Assembly: GCA_964228455.1 (NCBI GenBank)
Contig: CAXQZM010000048.1
Coordinates: 1-13,249 of the forward strand
Direction: 5' to 3'
Length of the DNA stretch: 13,249 nt
From: CAXQZM01 sp964228455
GTDB taxonomy: Bacteria; Pseudomonadota; Alphaproteobacteria; UBA7985
In this document: one piece after another, positions 1 through 6,819 of the stretch
How the letters are laid out: every line of letters begins with the position of its first letter
How positions within the stretch are numbered: position 1 is the first letter of the stretch
Position numbers and translations under genes: made by a program
The notes under the pieces: model-generated
What the model was told of the DNA's origin: nothing
Database searches by the model: none
Seen by the model: only the letters and a program-made list of their open reading frames with translations

Positions 1-1227
1 ACTGGATCTGTAGCAGTGCCAATCCATCAAACCACCTCATTTCAATTCAATGATACCGATCATGCAGCCAATCTTTTTGGCCTCTCTGAGCTAGGTAATA
101 TCTATTCACGCATAATGAACCCAACTGTTGATGTGCTCGAACAACGCATAGCCACCCTTGAAGGGGGCGCTGCAGCAGTTGCAGTCTCATCAGGCCAGAC
201 CGCGACAGCATACTCACTGCAAAATTTAGCGAAGGCAGGCGACAACATTGTAGCGTCTACCGATCTTTATGGTGGAACTTGGAATCTATTCTCGAATACT
301 CTGAAAGATCAAGGTATCGAAGTACGCTTCGCAGACCCATCCGACCCCACAAACTTTGAAAAACTCATAGATGCGCGGACAAGAGCTTTCTACGCTGAAA
401 CGCTCCCAAATCCCAAGCTTAATGTTTTCCCAATAAAAGAAGTAGCGGATATTGGGCGAAACCACGGCATCCCACTAATTATGGACAACACAGCAGCGCC
501 GGGCTTAGTAAAGCCCCTAGATCATGGCGCTGCGATCGTAATGTATTCCACAACGAAGTATATTGGTGGACACGGCACCTCAATTGGTGGCCTGATTGTC
601 GATGGTGGTAATTTTGACTGGGAAGATGCAGGAGACCGTCAGCTTACTTTGAACCAACCAGATCCATCGTATCATGGTGTTGTTTGGGCGCAGGCAGCCA
701 AGCCTCTAGGGCCTATAGCGTACGCGCTTAAACTAAGAACAACTTTGTTACGTGACCTGGGCGGAGCGATGAGTCCCTTTAATGCATTTATGTTCATTCA
801 AGGGCTCGAAACACTTCACCTTAGAATGAGAGCTCACTGCGAGAATGCACAGAAGGTTGCCAACTTCTTGTCTTCAAACAAGAAAGTAAGCAAAGTCATC
901 TATCCTGGATTAATGACCGGCGAGCCCCGTGAGAGAGCTGATACATATATGACCCGAGGCTATGGAGGTATGGTTGGAGTTGAGCTTAAAGGTGGCGTTG
1001 AGGCTGGTAAAAAATTCATCGATAACTTGAAGCTTTTATATCATGTGGCGAACATCGGTGATGCAAGATCTCTTGCGATCCACCCGGCGAGTACAACTCA
1101 CAGCCAACTCTCGGCAGAGGAGCGTTTGCAGACCGGCGTTACAGATGGTTACGTTCGGCTGTGCATTGGCATTGAACACTTTGAAGATATAATTTCAGAT
1201 ATCAAACAAGCTCTAGCCGCAGCTTAG
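1..1227 (+). CDS. metY: O-acetylhomoserine aminocarboxypropyltransferase/sulfhydrylase, 5'-truncated by window edge
   Basis: This is a Cys/Met-metabolism PLP enzyme that would convert O-acetylhomoserine plus sulfide (or methanethiol) to homocysteine (or methionine) in the cytoplasm. The frame is open from base 1 and reads TGSVAVPIHQTTSF, the conserved near-N-terminal stretch of the family, so the GTG at 16 is not the true start and about 20 residues lie off the left edge. Visible features are the YSRIMNPT motif, the EGG/SSGQTA phosphate-binding segment, the DNT aspartate and the Schiff-base lysine in YSTTKYIGGHGT. The C-terminus has the family's SLAIHPASTTHSQL block. The long insertion after the lysine (GGNFDWE to GPIAYALKLR) and the overall length favour MetY over cystathionine gamma-synthase or MetZ. 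A terminator follows directly, so the gene is probably transcribed separately from the downstream gcv operon. Confidence 0.9.
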   Translation, partial: TGSVAVPIHQTTSFQFNDTDHAANLFGLSELGNIYSRIMNPTVDVLEQRIATLEGGAAAVAVSSGQTATAYSLQNLAKAGDNIVASTDLYGGTWNLFSNTLKDQGIEVRFADPSDPTNFEKLIDARTRAFYAETLPNPKLNVFPIKEVADIGRNHGIPLIMDNTAAPGLVKPLDHGAAIVMYSTTKYIGGHGTSIGGLIVDGGNFDWEDAGDRQLTLNQPDPSYHGVVWAQAAKPLGPIAYALKLRTTLLRDLGGAMSPFNAFMFIQGLETLHLRMRAHCENAQKVANFLSSNKKVSKVIYPGLMTGEPRERADTYMTRGYGGMVGVELKGGVEAGKKFIDNLKLLYHVANIGDARSLAIHPASTTHSQLSAEERLQTGVTDGYVRLCIGIEHFEDIISDIKQALAAA

Positions 1228-1236
1228 GGAATATTT

Positions 1237-1269
1237 GGCGCAGAGCGAGGAATAGCTTTGCGCCATTTT
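1237..1269 (+). terminator. Intrinsic terminator of the metY-like gene
   Basis: A ten-pair stem joins GGCGCAGAGC (1237-1246) to GCTTTGCGCC (1255-1264), with one G-U pair and an eight-base loop. ATTTT and a pyrimidine-rich stretch follow. It lies 10 bases after the stop codon of the upstream gene and ahead of the riboswitch leader, which fits Rho-independent termination. Confidence 0.75.
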
Positions 1270-1273
1270 CTCC

Positions 1274-1301
1274 TTGATCTGGGTCGAGGCTCCACTTAAA
1301 C
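1274..1301 (+). promoter_or_regulatory. Weak candidate promoter for the gcv leader
   Basis: TTGATC (1274-1279) and TTAAAC (1296-1301) are separated by 16 bases and lie between the terminator and the first glycine aptamer, where a promoter is required. The match to the sigma-70 consensus is poor, especially at the -10 box. The position supports the call more than the sequence does. Confidence 0.25.
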
Positions 1302-1324
1302 CGACGACGTTCAAGCAATTGCAC

Positions 1325-1513
1325 GTGTGAGCGGGAGAGCTGGGCTTTACGCCCGCGCCGACGGGGTAAATTAACTCGACAATCTCTCAGGCAAAAGGAC
1401 CGTTTGCGCGATTGAACCTCTGGAAAGTGGCGCTTCTGCGTCCGCCCACGGGGACAAGTGAGCACGCTAACAATAGCTTGCCGCGAAACTCTCAGGCCAA
1501 ATACAGAGCGGGT
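1325..1513 (+). promoter_or_regulatory. Tandem glycine riboswitch (two aptamers) upstream of gcvT
   Basis: Two glycine aptamers lie in series in the gcvT leader. Aptamer 1 (about 1328-1405) starts with GCGGGAGAGC and ends with ATCTCTCAGGCAAAAGGACC, which matches the classic gcvT-element 3' core. Its short P1 pairs CGG (1332-1334) with CCG (1400-1402). Aptamer 2 (about 1414-1511) starts with CTCTGGAAAG and ends with AACTCTCAGGCCAAATACAG; its P1 pairs CTCTG (1418-1422) with CAGAG (1504-1508). The linker is short, as in known tandem glycine riboswitches. Glycine binding normally turns the cleavage operon on. Aptamer 2 deviates slightly, with GGAAAG for GGAGAG and a 3' core about one base shorter lacking the GG. 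No protein-coding interpretation of this 344-base gap is convincing. Confidence 0.93.
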
Positions 1514-1515
1514 TG

Positions 1516-1543
1516 GTCGCGAAAATTATTTTTCGCGAGCGAC
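1516..1543 (+). promoter_or_regulatory. Probable riboswitch expression platform hairpin
   Basis: A perfect nine-pair inverted repeat, TCGCGAAAA (1517-1525) and TTTTCGCGA (1530-1538), with a four-base loop follows aptamer 2 directly. An alternative outer pairing joins GTCGC (1516-1520) to GCGAC (1539-1543). No U-run follows the stem, so a standard terminator is doubtful. It lies about 20 bases before the gcvT Shine-Dalgarno sequence, so it could act on translation, or as an attenuator using the U-rich segment inside the stem. The mechanism is inference. Confidence 0.5.
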
Positions 1544-1571
1544 TGCTTTGTAACTGATCTTGAGGACTAAA

Positions 1572-2660
1572 ATGTCTGATAATAAAATAAAGAAGACGTA
1601 TCTTCACGATTGGCACTTAAATTCTGGCGCTAGATTAGTGGACTTTGCAGGATACGCGCTCCCTGTTTCATACAAGCTGGGCCTGAGAGCAGAACACGAG
1701 GCCTGCAGACATTCAGCTGCGCTTTTTGATGTTTCTCATATGGGACAGGTTAGCATTTCAGGTGCTGATGCGCTTAAATATTTAAAGAAACTGATACCGC
1801 TCGATAGCGAGAGCCTTCCTGTTGGCGCACAGGGTTATAGTTTTCTACTTAACAAGCACGGAGGCATCTTAGACGACCTCATGTGTGCGCGACTAGCAGA
1901 CAATCATTTCGAATTCGTCGTTAACGGCGCATGCAAGGAAATTGACATTGTTCACATGAGAGAAGTCGCGCAGAACTTTGAGGTTAATATTCAGGTTAAT
2001 GATAAAAGTTTAATCGCCCTTCAGGGACCAAGAGCATCGGAAGCATTAGCCAAAACAAAACTAAAAGATGCGTGTAATCTAAAATTCATGCAAGTGCGCA
2101 ATCTACCGAGAGATATCAGCATATCTCGCTCCGGATATACGGGCGAGGACGGCTTTGAAATCTCAATTCCAAATGATCAAGTTGTTGAACTTGCAAGCGA
2201 GTTAGTGTCGATGAGTTTTGTTGAACCTGCGGGCTTAGGTGCACGCGACACTTTGCGAATGGAGGCGGGATTACCGCTCTATGGTCAAGATCTAAACCCC
2301 CAAATCACCCCACTTGATGCTTCGCTATCTTGGGCAATTCCAAAAAATCGAGAAAACTATATCGGAAGCCAAGCTTTGTTGAGACAACGCCAAAAGGGTC
2401 CTGCCAAAGCGCGAATTGCACTTCTCCCCGAAGGAAGAGCGCCACTGCGCACAGGTGTACAACTTTTTGATGACAACGGAAATGTGGTAGGGCATGTCAC
2501 GTCAGGAACAATAAGCCCCACTATGGGCGTGCCTATTTCCCTTGCGATAGTAGATCAAGCCGCATCGAAAAACCAATCTTTCACAGGAGAAATAAGAGGA
2601 AAGCGTGTCGCTTGCATACGCACCAAGCTACCCTTTGTTCCAAAATCTTACGCTAAATAA
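1572..2660 (+). CDS. gcvT: Glycine cleavage system T protein (aminomethyltransferase)
   Basis: GcvT takes the aminomethyl group from the lipoyl arm of the H protein and passes its carbon to tetrahydrofolate, releasing ammonia and giving 5,10-methylene-THF. The ATG at 1572 is preferred over the in-frame TTG at 1560 because TGAGGA (1561-1566) sits at the right distance as ribosome binding site. The resulting 362 residues match the family length (364 in E. coli). Visible motifs are the N-terminal LVDFAGYALPVSY, FDVSHMGQ (residues 52-59), the GGILDD segment with the conserved Asp pair at 101-102, SRSGYTGEDGFE, and GLGARDTLRMEAGLPLYG. The C-terminal barrel carries GHVTSGTISPT. It is the first gene after the glycine riboswitch and lies 12 bases ahead of gcvH. 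The frame is intact. Confidence 0.97.
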   Translation: MSDNKIKKTYLHDWHLNSGARLVDFAGYALPVSYKLGLRAEHEACRHSAALFDVSHMGQVSISGADALKYLKKLIPLDSESLPVGAQGYSFLLNKHGGILDDLMCARLADNHFEFVVNGACKEIDIVHMREVAQNFEVNIQVNDKSLIALQGPRASEALAKTKLKDACNLKFMQVRNLPRDISISRSGYTGEDGFEISIPNDQVVELASELVSMSFVEPAGLGARDTLRMEAGLPLYGQDLNPQITPLDASLSWAIPKNRENYIGSQALLRQRQKGPAKARIALLPEGRAPLRTGVQLFDDNGNVVGHVTSGTISPTMGVPISLAIVDQAASKNQSFTGEIRGKRVACIRTKLPFVPKSYAK

Positions 2661-2665
2661 GGAGG
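2659..2665 (+). promoter_or_regulatory. Strong Shine-Dalgarno sequence of gcvH
   Basis: AAGGAGG overlaps the last bases of the gcvT stop codon and sits 7 bases before the gcvH ATG. It is the best ribosome binding site in the operon, compared with a weak AAGG (3052-3055) before gcvP. This could give the H protein a higher output than its partners. Confidence 0.7.
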
Positions 2666-2672
2666 AAACCCA

Positions 2673-3041
2673 ATGGCAACACGATACTTCACCGAAGACC
2701 ACGAATGGCTTGAAGTTGATGGCGATACCGCAACAGTAGGCATTACAGAGCACGCCTGCGAGCAACTAGGCGACCTAGCTTTTGTAGAGTTACCAGAAGT
2801 AGGAACTGCTGGAGTTAAGGGTGATGATGTCGCTGTTGTTGAATCTATAAAGGCAGCCTCAGATATCTACATGCCAGTGTCGGGGGAAATCACAGAGATT
2901 AACACGCCAATGGGTGATGACTGCACAGTTTTATCTGATGGACCAGAAAGTTCAGGGTGGATCTGGAAGATGAAACTTTCCAACCCCTCTGAGCTAGACA
3001 GCCTCATGGATGCTGAAGCATACCAAACCCTAATATCATAA
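2673..3041 (+). CDS. gcvH: Glycine cleavage system H protein (lipoyl carrier)
   Basis: GcvH carries the lipoyl arm that shuttles the aminomethyl intermediate between the P, T and L proteins. The 122 residues form the usual lipoyl-domain fold, starting with RYFTEDHEWLEVDGDTATVGIT. The lipoylated lysine is K60, in VVESIKAASDIYMPVSGE, which matches the family's ESVKAASD signature. The C-terminal helix with SGWIWKMKLSNPSELDSLMD is also typical. Length is close to the 125-130 residues common in the family. The ATG at 2673 is set by a strong Shine-Dalgarno sequence. The gene lies 12 bases after gcvT and 20 bases before gcvP, so it is in the same riboswitch-controlled operon. Confidence 0.97.
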   Translation: MATRYFTEDHEWLEVDGDTATVGITEHACEQLGDLAFVELPEVGTAGVKGDDVAVVESIKAASDIYMPVSGEITEINTPMGDDCTVLSDGPESSGWIWKMKLSNPSELDSLMDAEAYQTLIS

Positions 3042-3061
3042 ATAAAGTAGCAAGGTTTCAA

Positions 3062-5854
3062 ATGACTCTTTCTCCCTTTGTGCATCGCCATATTGGACCT
3101 AATGCTGAAGAGCAGCAAGAAATGCTCAACGCGCTATCATGTGTCAGCCTAGACTCACTCATCAACCAAGCGGTCCCTGAAGATCTGCGGGTAAAGAGCC
3201 CTCTAAATTTACCAGAAGGTAAAGATGAACATGAGGCACTTTCTGAACTAGAGGAACTTCTCTCAGAGAACGTGTTACTAACAAGCCTAATTGGCCAGGG
3301 CTACTACGACTGCATCACGCCCCCAGTAATTCAACGTAACATGTTTGAAAATCCAGGTTGGTACACATCATATACACCATACCAACCTGAGATTAGTCAG
3401 GGTCGATTGGAAATGCTCTTCAATTTCCAAACCTTGATTACGGAACTGACAGGTCTCCCTATCGCTGGCGCATCCCTTCTAGATGAAGCAACCGCGGTAG
3501 CAGAATCTGCGACGCTTGCAGTTCGATCATTTAAGGGGAAGCGACGAAAGATCCTTGTTGCTAGCGAGCTCTTCCCTCAGACAATGTCTACTTTAAAAAC
3601 GCGCCTGAAACCTTTAGGGCTGCCAATTGAAACAGGTGCGTCTTGCGACAATGAAACTGCAGGCGTCATAGTACAATGGCCAGATGCTAAAGGCCTCGCA
3701 AATGATTTCAGATCAATTGTGAATAGTGCGAAAGCAGCCGGTGCATTGGTGATCCTGGCAGCAGATCCATTAGCCCTTACAAAACTAGAATGCCCAGGAA
3801 ACCTTGGGGTGGATATAGCCGTTGGATCAATGCAGCGATATGGCGTACCAATGGGTTTAGGCGGACCGCACGCTGCCTATATGGCGGTAACAGATAAGCT
3901 TAAACGCATGATGCCCGGACGCATTATCGGCCAGTCAGTTGATAGCAACGGACAGCCTGCGTATCGGCTAGCACTGCAGACTCGAGAGCAACACATAAGG
4001 CGAGGCGATGCAACTTCCAATATCTGCACGGCACAAGCGCTTCTAGCGAATATGGCAGCGGCATATGCAATTTATCATGGACCAGAAGGGCTTCGTAACA
4101 TTGCTGATCGTATACACGCTCATGCCGCTGCATTTGCCGAAGCGGCTAAAGCAAATGGATATGAACTAGTTGGAGAGCAATTTTTCGATACCGTGACATT
4201 AAAAACCCCCGACGCCAGTTCGTTACAAGCGACAGCTCGAGAAGCAGGGATTGCAATACACGCAGACAACGGCCACGTATCGATGGCTTTTGACGAAACA
4301 ACTAACGACCAAACGGTTGAAACGTTGGCAACTATCTTCAAGTTGAAAGTGAATGAGCGAGACACTGTTTTTGCACCCTTTGCAGCAAGAACTGAAAGTT
4401 GGTTGACCCAAGAAATTTTTCACAATGTCCGCTCAGAGACACAGATGATGCGTTACTTGAGAAAATTAATGGACAAGGACTTGGCTCTAGACCGTGCGAT
4501 GATCCCGCTAGGATCTTGTACTATGAAATTAAACGCCGCATCTGAAATGATGCCCGTTAGTTGGGCTAAAAATGGCAGTCTCCATCCTTTCTTGCCAGCA
4601 GATTGCCAATTGGGCACTCATCATATGGCAAAACAGACAGAGTCTTGGTTGTCGGAAATAACAGGCTTCGCCGCCACATCGCTCCAACCCAATGCAGGCA
4701 GTCAAGGAGAGTACGCTGGCCTGCTCGCGATCAAAGCATACCATGAGGCCAATGGGAATGAGGATAGAAATATATGTCTAATCCCGACCTCTGCTCATGG
4801 CACAAATCCAGCAAGCGCCGTAATGTGTGGCATGCAAGTTGTGCCGGTTGGCTGTGATGATGCCGGCAACATTGATTTAGCCCATCTAAGAGACCGCATT
4901 GAGCAGCATCGTGATCACCTTGCTGCTTTAATGGTTACATACCCCTCGACCCACGGTGTGTTCGAAGAGACCATAAAGGACATTTGTCGCGAAGTTCATG
5001 CCGCAGGAGGTCAAGTATACATGGACGGTGCAAACCTTAACGCCATGGTTGGACTTGTTCGGCCTGGCGACATTGGAGCTGATGTTTGTCACATGAATCT
5101 TCATAAGACATTTTGCATCCCTCACGGTGGCGGAGGCCCTGGTATCGGACCGATAGGTGTCGCAAGCCACCTCAAACCCTTTCTCCCTGGAAATGGACAG
5201 GCAGGTGAACATAGGGCAGTTAGTGCAGCTCCCCTCGGGTCAGCCTCAATCATATGTATTACCTGGATGTATATCCGTATGATGGGTGGTGCGGGCCTCA
5301 CGGAGGCCACGAAAGTTGCTATCCTGAATGCGAACTACCTCGCAGAACGAATTAAGGAATCATTCCCAGTTCTTTACAGAGGCGCAAAGGGATTTGTGGC
5401 ACACGAGTGTATTCTAGACACGCGAGACGTGAAAGAAGTCGGTGTTACGGTTGATGACTTGGCTAAACGGCTTATTGATTATGGGTTCCATGCCCCAACC
5501 ATGTCTTGGCCAGTGGTGGGAACGCTTATGGTTGAGCCGACAGAAAGCGAAGACAAAGCTGAACTGGATCGCTTTGCCGATGCAATGAACAAAATCCGAA
5601 TTGAAATTGCTGAGATTGAGGCTGGTAAGGTAGAATACACACGCAGTGCACTGGCTCACGCTCCTCATGCTGCAGATAGCCTAACAGCTGAAAAATGGGA
5701 TCGTGATTATCCGAGAATAATGGGCCCCTTCCCCGCGGAGCAAACAATCAGCGATAAATATTGGCCACCTGTAGCTAGAGTTGATAATGCTTTTGGTGAT
5801 AGAAATCTTGTTTGCAGCTGCCCTCCAATGGATAGTTTTGAAGAGGCTGCGTGA
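3062..5854 (+). CDS. gcvP: Glycine dehydrogenase (decarboxylating), P protein, single-chain form
   Basis: GcvP is the PLP enzyme that decarboxylates glycine and loads the aminomethyl group onto lipoylated GcvH. The 930-residue chain is the fused form, equal to GcvPA plus GcvPB. The N-terminal half begins with FVHRHIGPNAEEQQEML and includes the GQGYYDCITPPVIQRN and NPGWYTSYTPYQPEISQGR blocks. The C-terminal half has PLGSCTMKLNAASEM, QPNAGSQGEYAGL, TSAHGTNPASA, and the Schiff-base lysine K682 (codon 5105-5107) in HMNLHKTFCIPHGGGGPG. It ends with the family's usual DRNLVCSCPP tail. The length is slightly below the usual 950-960, with no obvious break. Lipoamide dehydrogenase (L protein) is not in the window and is presumably shared with other complexes. 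No clear terminator lies in the 16 bases before the convergent gene. Confidence 0.97.
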   Translation: MTLSPFVHRHIGPNAEEQQEMLNALSCVSLDSLINQAVPEDLRVKSPLNLPEGKDEHEALSELEELLSENVLLTSLIGQGYYDCITPPVIQRNMFENPGWYTSYTPYQPEISQGRLEMLFNFQTLITELTGLPIAGASLLDEATAVAESATLAVRSFKGKRRKILVASELFPQTMSTLKTRLKPLGLPIETGASCDNETAGVIVQWPDAKGLANDFRSIVNSAKAAGALVILAADPLALTKLECPGNLGVDIAVGSMQRYGVPMGLGGPHAAYMAVTDKLKRMMPGRIIGQSVDSNGQPAYRLALQTREQHIRRGDATSNICTAQALLANMAAAYAIYHGPEGLRNIADRIHAHAAAFAEAAKANGYELVGEQFFDTVTLKTPDASSLQATAREAGIAIHADNGHVSMAFDETTNDQTVETLATIFKLKVNERDTVFAPFAARTESWLTQEIFHNVRSETQMMRYLRKLMDKDLALDRAMIPLGSCTMKLNAASEMMPVSWAKNGSLHPFLPADCQLGTHHMAKQTESWLSEITGFAATSLQPNAGSQGEYAGLLAIKAYHEANGNEDRNICLIPTSAHGTNPASAVMCGMQVVPVGCDDAGNIDLAHLRDRIEQHRDHLAALMVTYPSTHGVFEETIKDICREVHAAGGQVYMDGANLNAMVGLVRPGDIGADVCHMNLHKTFCIPHGGGGPGIGPIGVASHLKPFLPGNGQAGEHRAVSAAPLGSASIICITWMYIRMMGGAGLTEATKVAILNANYLAERIKESFPVLYRGAKGFVAHECILDTRDVKEVGVTVDDLAKRLIDYGFHAPTMSWPVVGTLMVEPTESEDKAELDRFADAMNKIRIEIAEIEAGKVEYTRSALAHAPHAADSLTAEKWDRDYPRIMGPFPAEQTISDKYWPPVARVDNAFGDRNLVCSCPPMDSFEEAA

Positions 5855-5870
5855 ATTACTGCCCCGCTGT

Positions 5871-6767
5871 CTAAGGCAAAAGCACCTGGGCTGTCATAAG
5901 ATCCAGGTGTGCACCTCCACCATTTTTAAAAAGAGTTATTTCTGAGCTACTTTCCCTTTTAATTTCTCCAGGCACCAACCCATAGAGATCCCCAAGGACA
6001 TCTTCTCGTTTTATTACCCCACGCGCTAATGGATCGTAAAACTCTCCGATGTGATCGACAGTAGTATCAAAGCAATCGCAAAAAAGCCTAGCCTTTGTAA
6101 CTAAAACGTCATCCGCTTCCCTCATTTTTTTGTTGAACGCACCAATTAAATCTACGTGTGTACCAGGCTGCACCCAAGTTCCTTTCAGCACAGGCTCTGA
6201 AGTCATTAACGCCGAAGATATCACATCTGCATCTTGAACAGCTGAACGAAGATCGCTGACTTGTTTCACTCTAAAACCTGATTTTGTGAGCGCACTCACA
6301 GCAGCGGCCCCACGATGAGTGGTTCGGTTCCAAAGGGATACTTCTGTAAGATGAGGCATAAGCGCGGCGTATGCCTGCACTAGATGCAATGCCACTTTTC
6401 CCGCACCCAAAATTAAAAGCTTTGTTGAACCTGCCCTAGCTAGGAGAGAGCTTCCCAAAACAGAATCAGCAGCCGTCTTTAGATTTGTGACTTCATCGTT
6501 ATCCAAAGTACCGCGGACCTTGCCATTGGCATCGTCAAAGATAACCATAGAACCATGAATGGTAGGCAAATCATAGGTAGAGGGGTTATCTGGATAAACC
6601 GAACATGACTTAACTCCGATACCCAAGCCAGGCACCCATGCCGAGCGTGATAACAAGATATTATCAGCTTGATAAAGAAATTGATCCCCCAAAATTGCCC
6701 GGGGCAATAAATGCCCTTTTACCATTGAGTTTCTCACCTGCAGCCACAGCTCTTGTTCAACAATCAT
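5871..6767 (-). CDS. Ornithine cyclodeaminase/mu-crystallin family NAD(P)-dependent enzyme
   Basis: This 298-residue protein belongs to the OCD/mu-crystallin family, which includes ornithine cyclodeaminase, alanine dehydrogenase and ketimine (pyrroline-2-carboxylate) reductases. The Rossmann motif LLILGAGKVALHLVQAYA is at about 117-134. It is preceded by the family's GVK (K53), NPSTYDLPTIHGSMVIFD and LDNDEVTNLKTAADS segments, and followed by SALMTSEPVLKGTWVQPGTHVDLIGAF. The segment GAFNKKMREADDVLV resembles the reductase members more than true ornithine cyclodeaminases, which carry a GGDCPGKTEL-type segment. LKTAA at 96-100 replaces the more usual (L)RTAA/RTGA. An in-frame stop 9 bases upstream fixes ATG 6767 as the first possible start, although no clear Shine-Dalgarno sequence is visible. 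The gene converges on gcvP and diverges from glpK. The substrate cannot be told from the sequence. Confidence 0.87.
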   Translation of the reverse strand: MIVEQELWLQVRNSMVKGHLLPRAILGDQFLYQADNILLSRSAWVPGLGIGVKSCSVYPDNPSTYDLPTIHGSMVIFDDANGKVRGTLDNDEVTNLKTAADSVLGSSLLARAGSTKLLILGAGKVALHLVQAYAALMPHLTEVSLWNRTTHRGAAAVSALTKSGFRVKQVSDLRSAVQDADVISSALMTSEPVLKGTWVQPGTHVDLIGAFNKKMREADDVLVTKARLFCDCFDTTVDHIGEFYDPLARGVIKREDVLGDLYGLVPGEIKRESSSEITLFKNGGGAHLDLMTAQVLLP

Positions 6768-6768
6768 T

Positions 6769-6780
6769 TTAGTAGACTAA
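6769..6780. promoter_or_regulatory. Candidate operator: short inverted repeat in the divergent gap
   Basis: TTAGT (6769-6773) and ACTAA (6776-6780) form an inverted repeat with a two-base spacer, in the 52-base gap between the start of the OCD-family gene and glpK. A repeat in such a short divergent region could bind a regulator of both genes. It is only five bases per arm, so chance is a real alternative. I see no convincing -35/-10 pair for either gene. Confidence 0.2.
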
Positions 6781-6802
6781 GTGTTTCCCAAAGCTATGGA
6801 AA

Positions 6803-6813
6803 GCCCTAAGGGC
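6803..6813 (+). promoter_or_regulatory. Ribosome binding site of glpK inside a small hairpin
   Basis: AAGGG (6808-6812) lies 7 bases before the ATG at 6820 and is the best Shine-Dalgarno match. It overlaps the right arm of the inverted repeat GCCC (6803-6806)/GGGC (6810-6813), which has a three-base loop. The site supports the ATG at 6820 as the start. Whether the four-pair stem affects translation is uncertain. Confidence 0.4.
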
Positions 6814-6819
6814 AAATCT

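Noticed and set aside
1202..1465. An 87-codon open frame on the - strand across the metY/gcvT gap
   Set aside because: It covers the terminator and most of the glycine riboswitch, whose RNA cores explain the conservation. The translated sequence is Arg-rich and resembles no known family.
5883..5909. CACCTGG/CCAGGTG inverted repeat near the end of gcvP as a possible terminator
   Set aside because: The stem has only seven pairs with a 13-base loop and no U-run directly after it on either strand, and it lies inside the coding end of the OCD-family gene.
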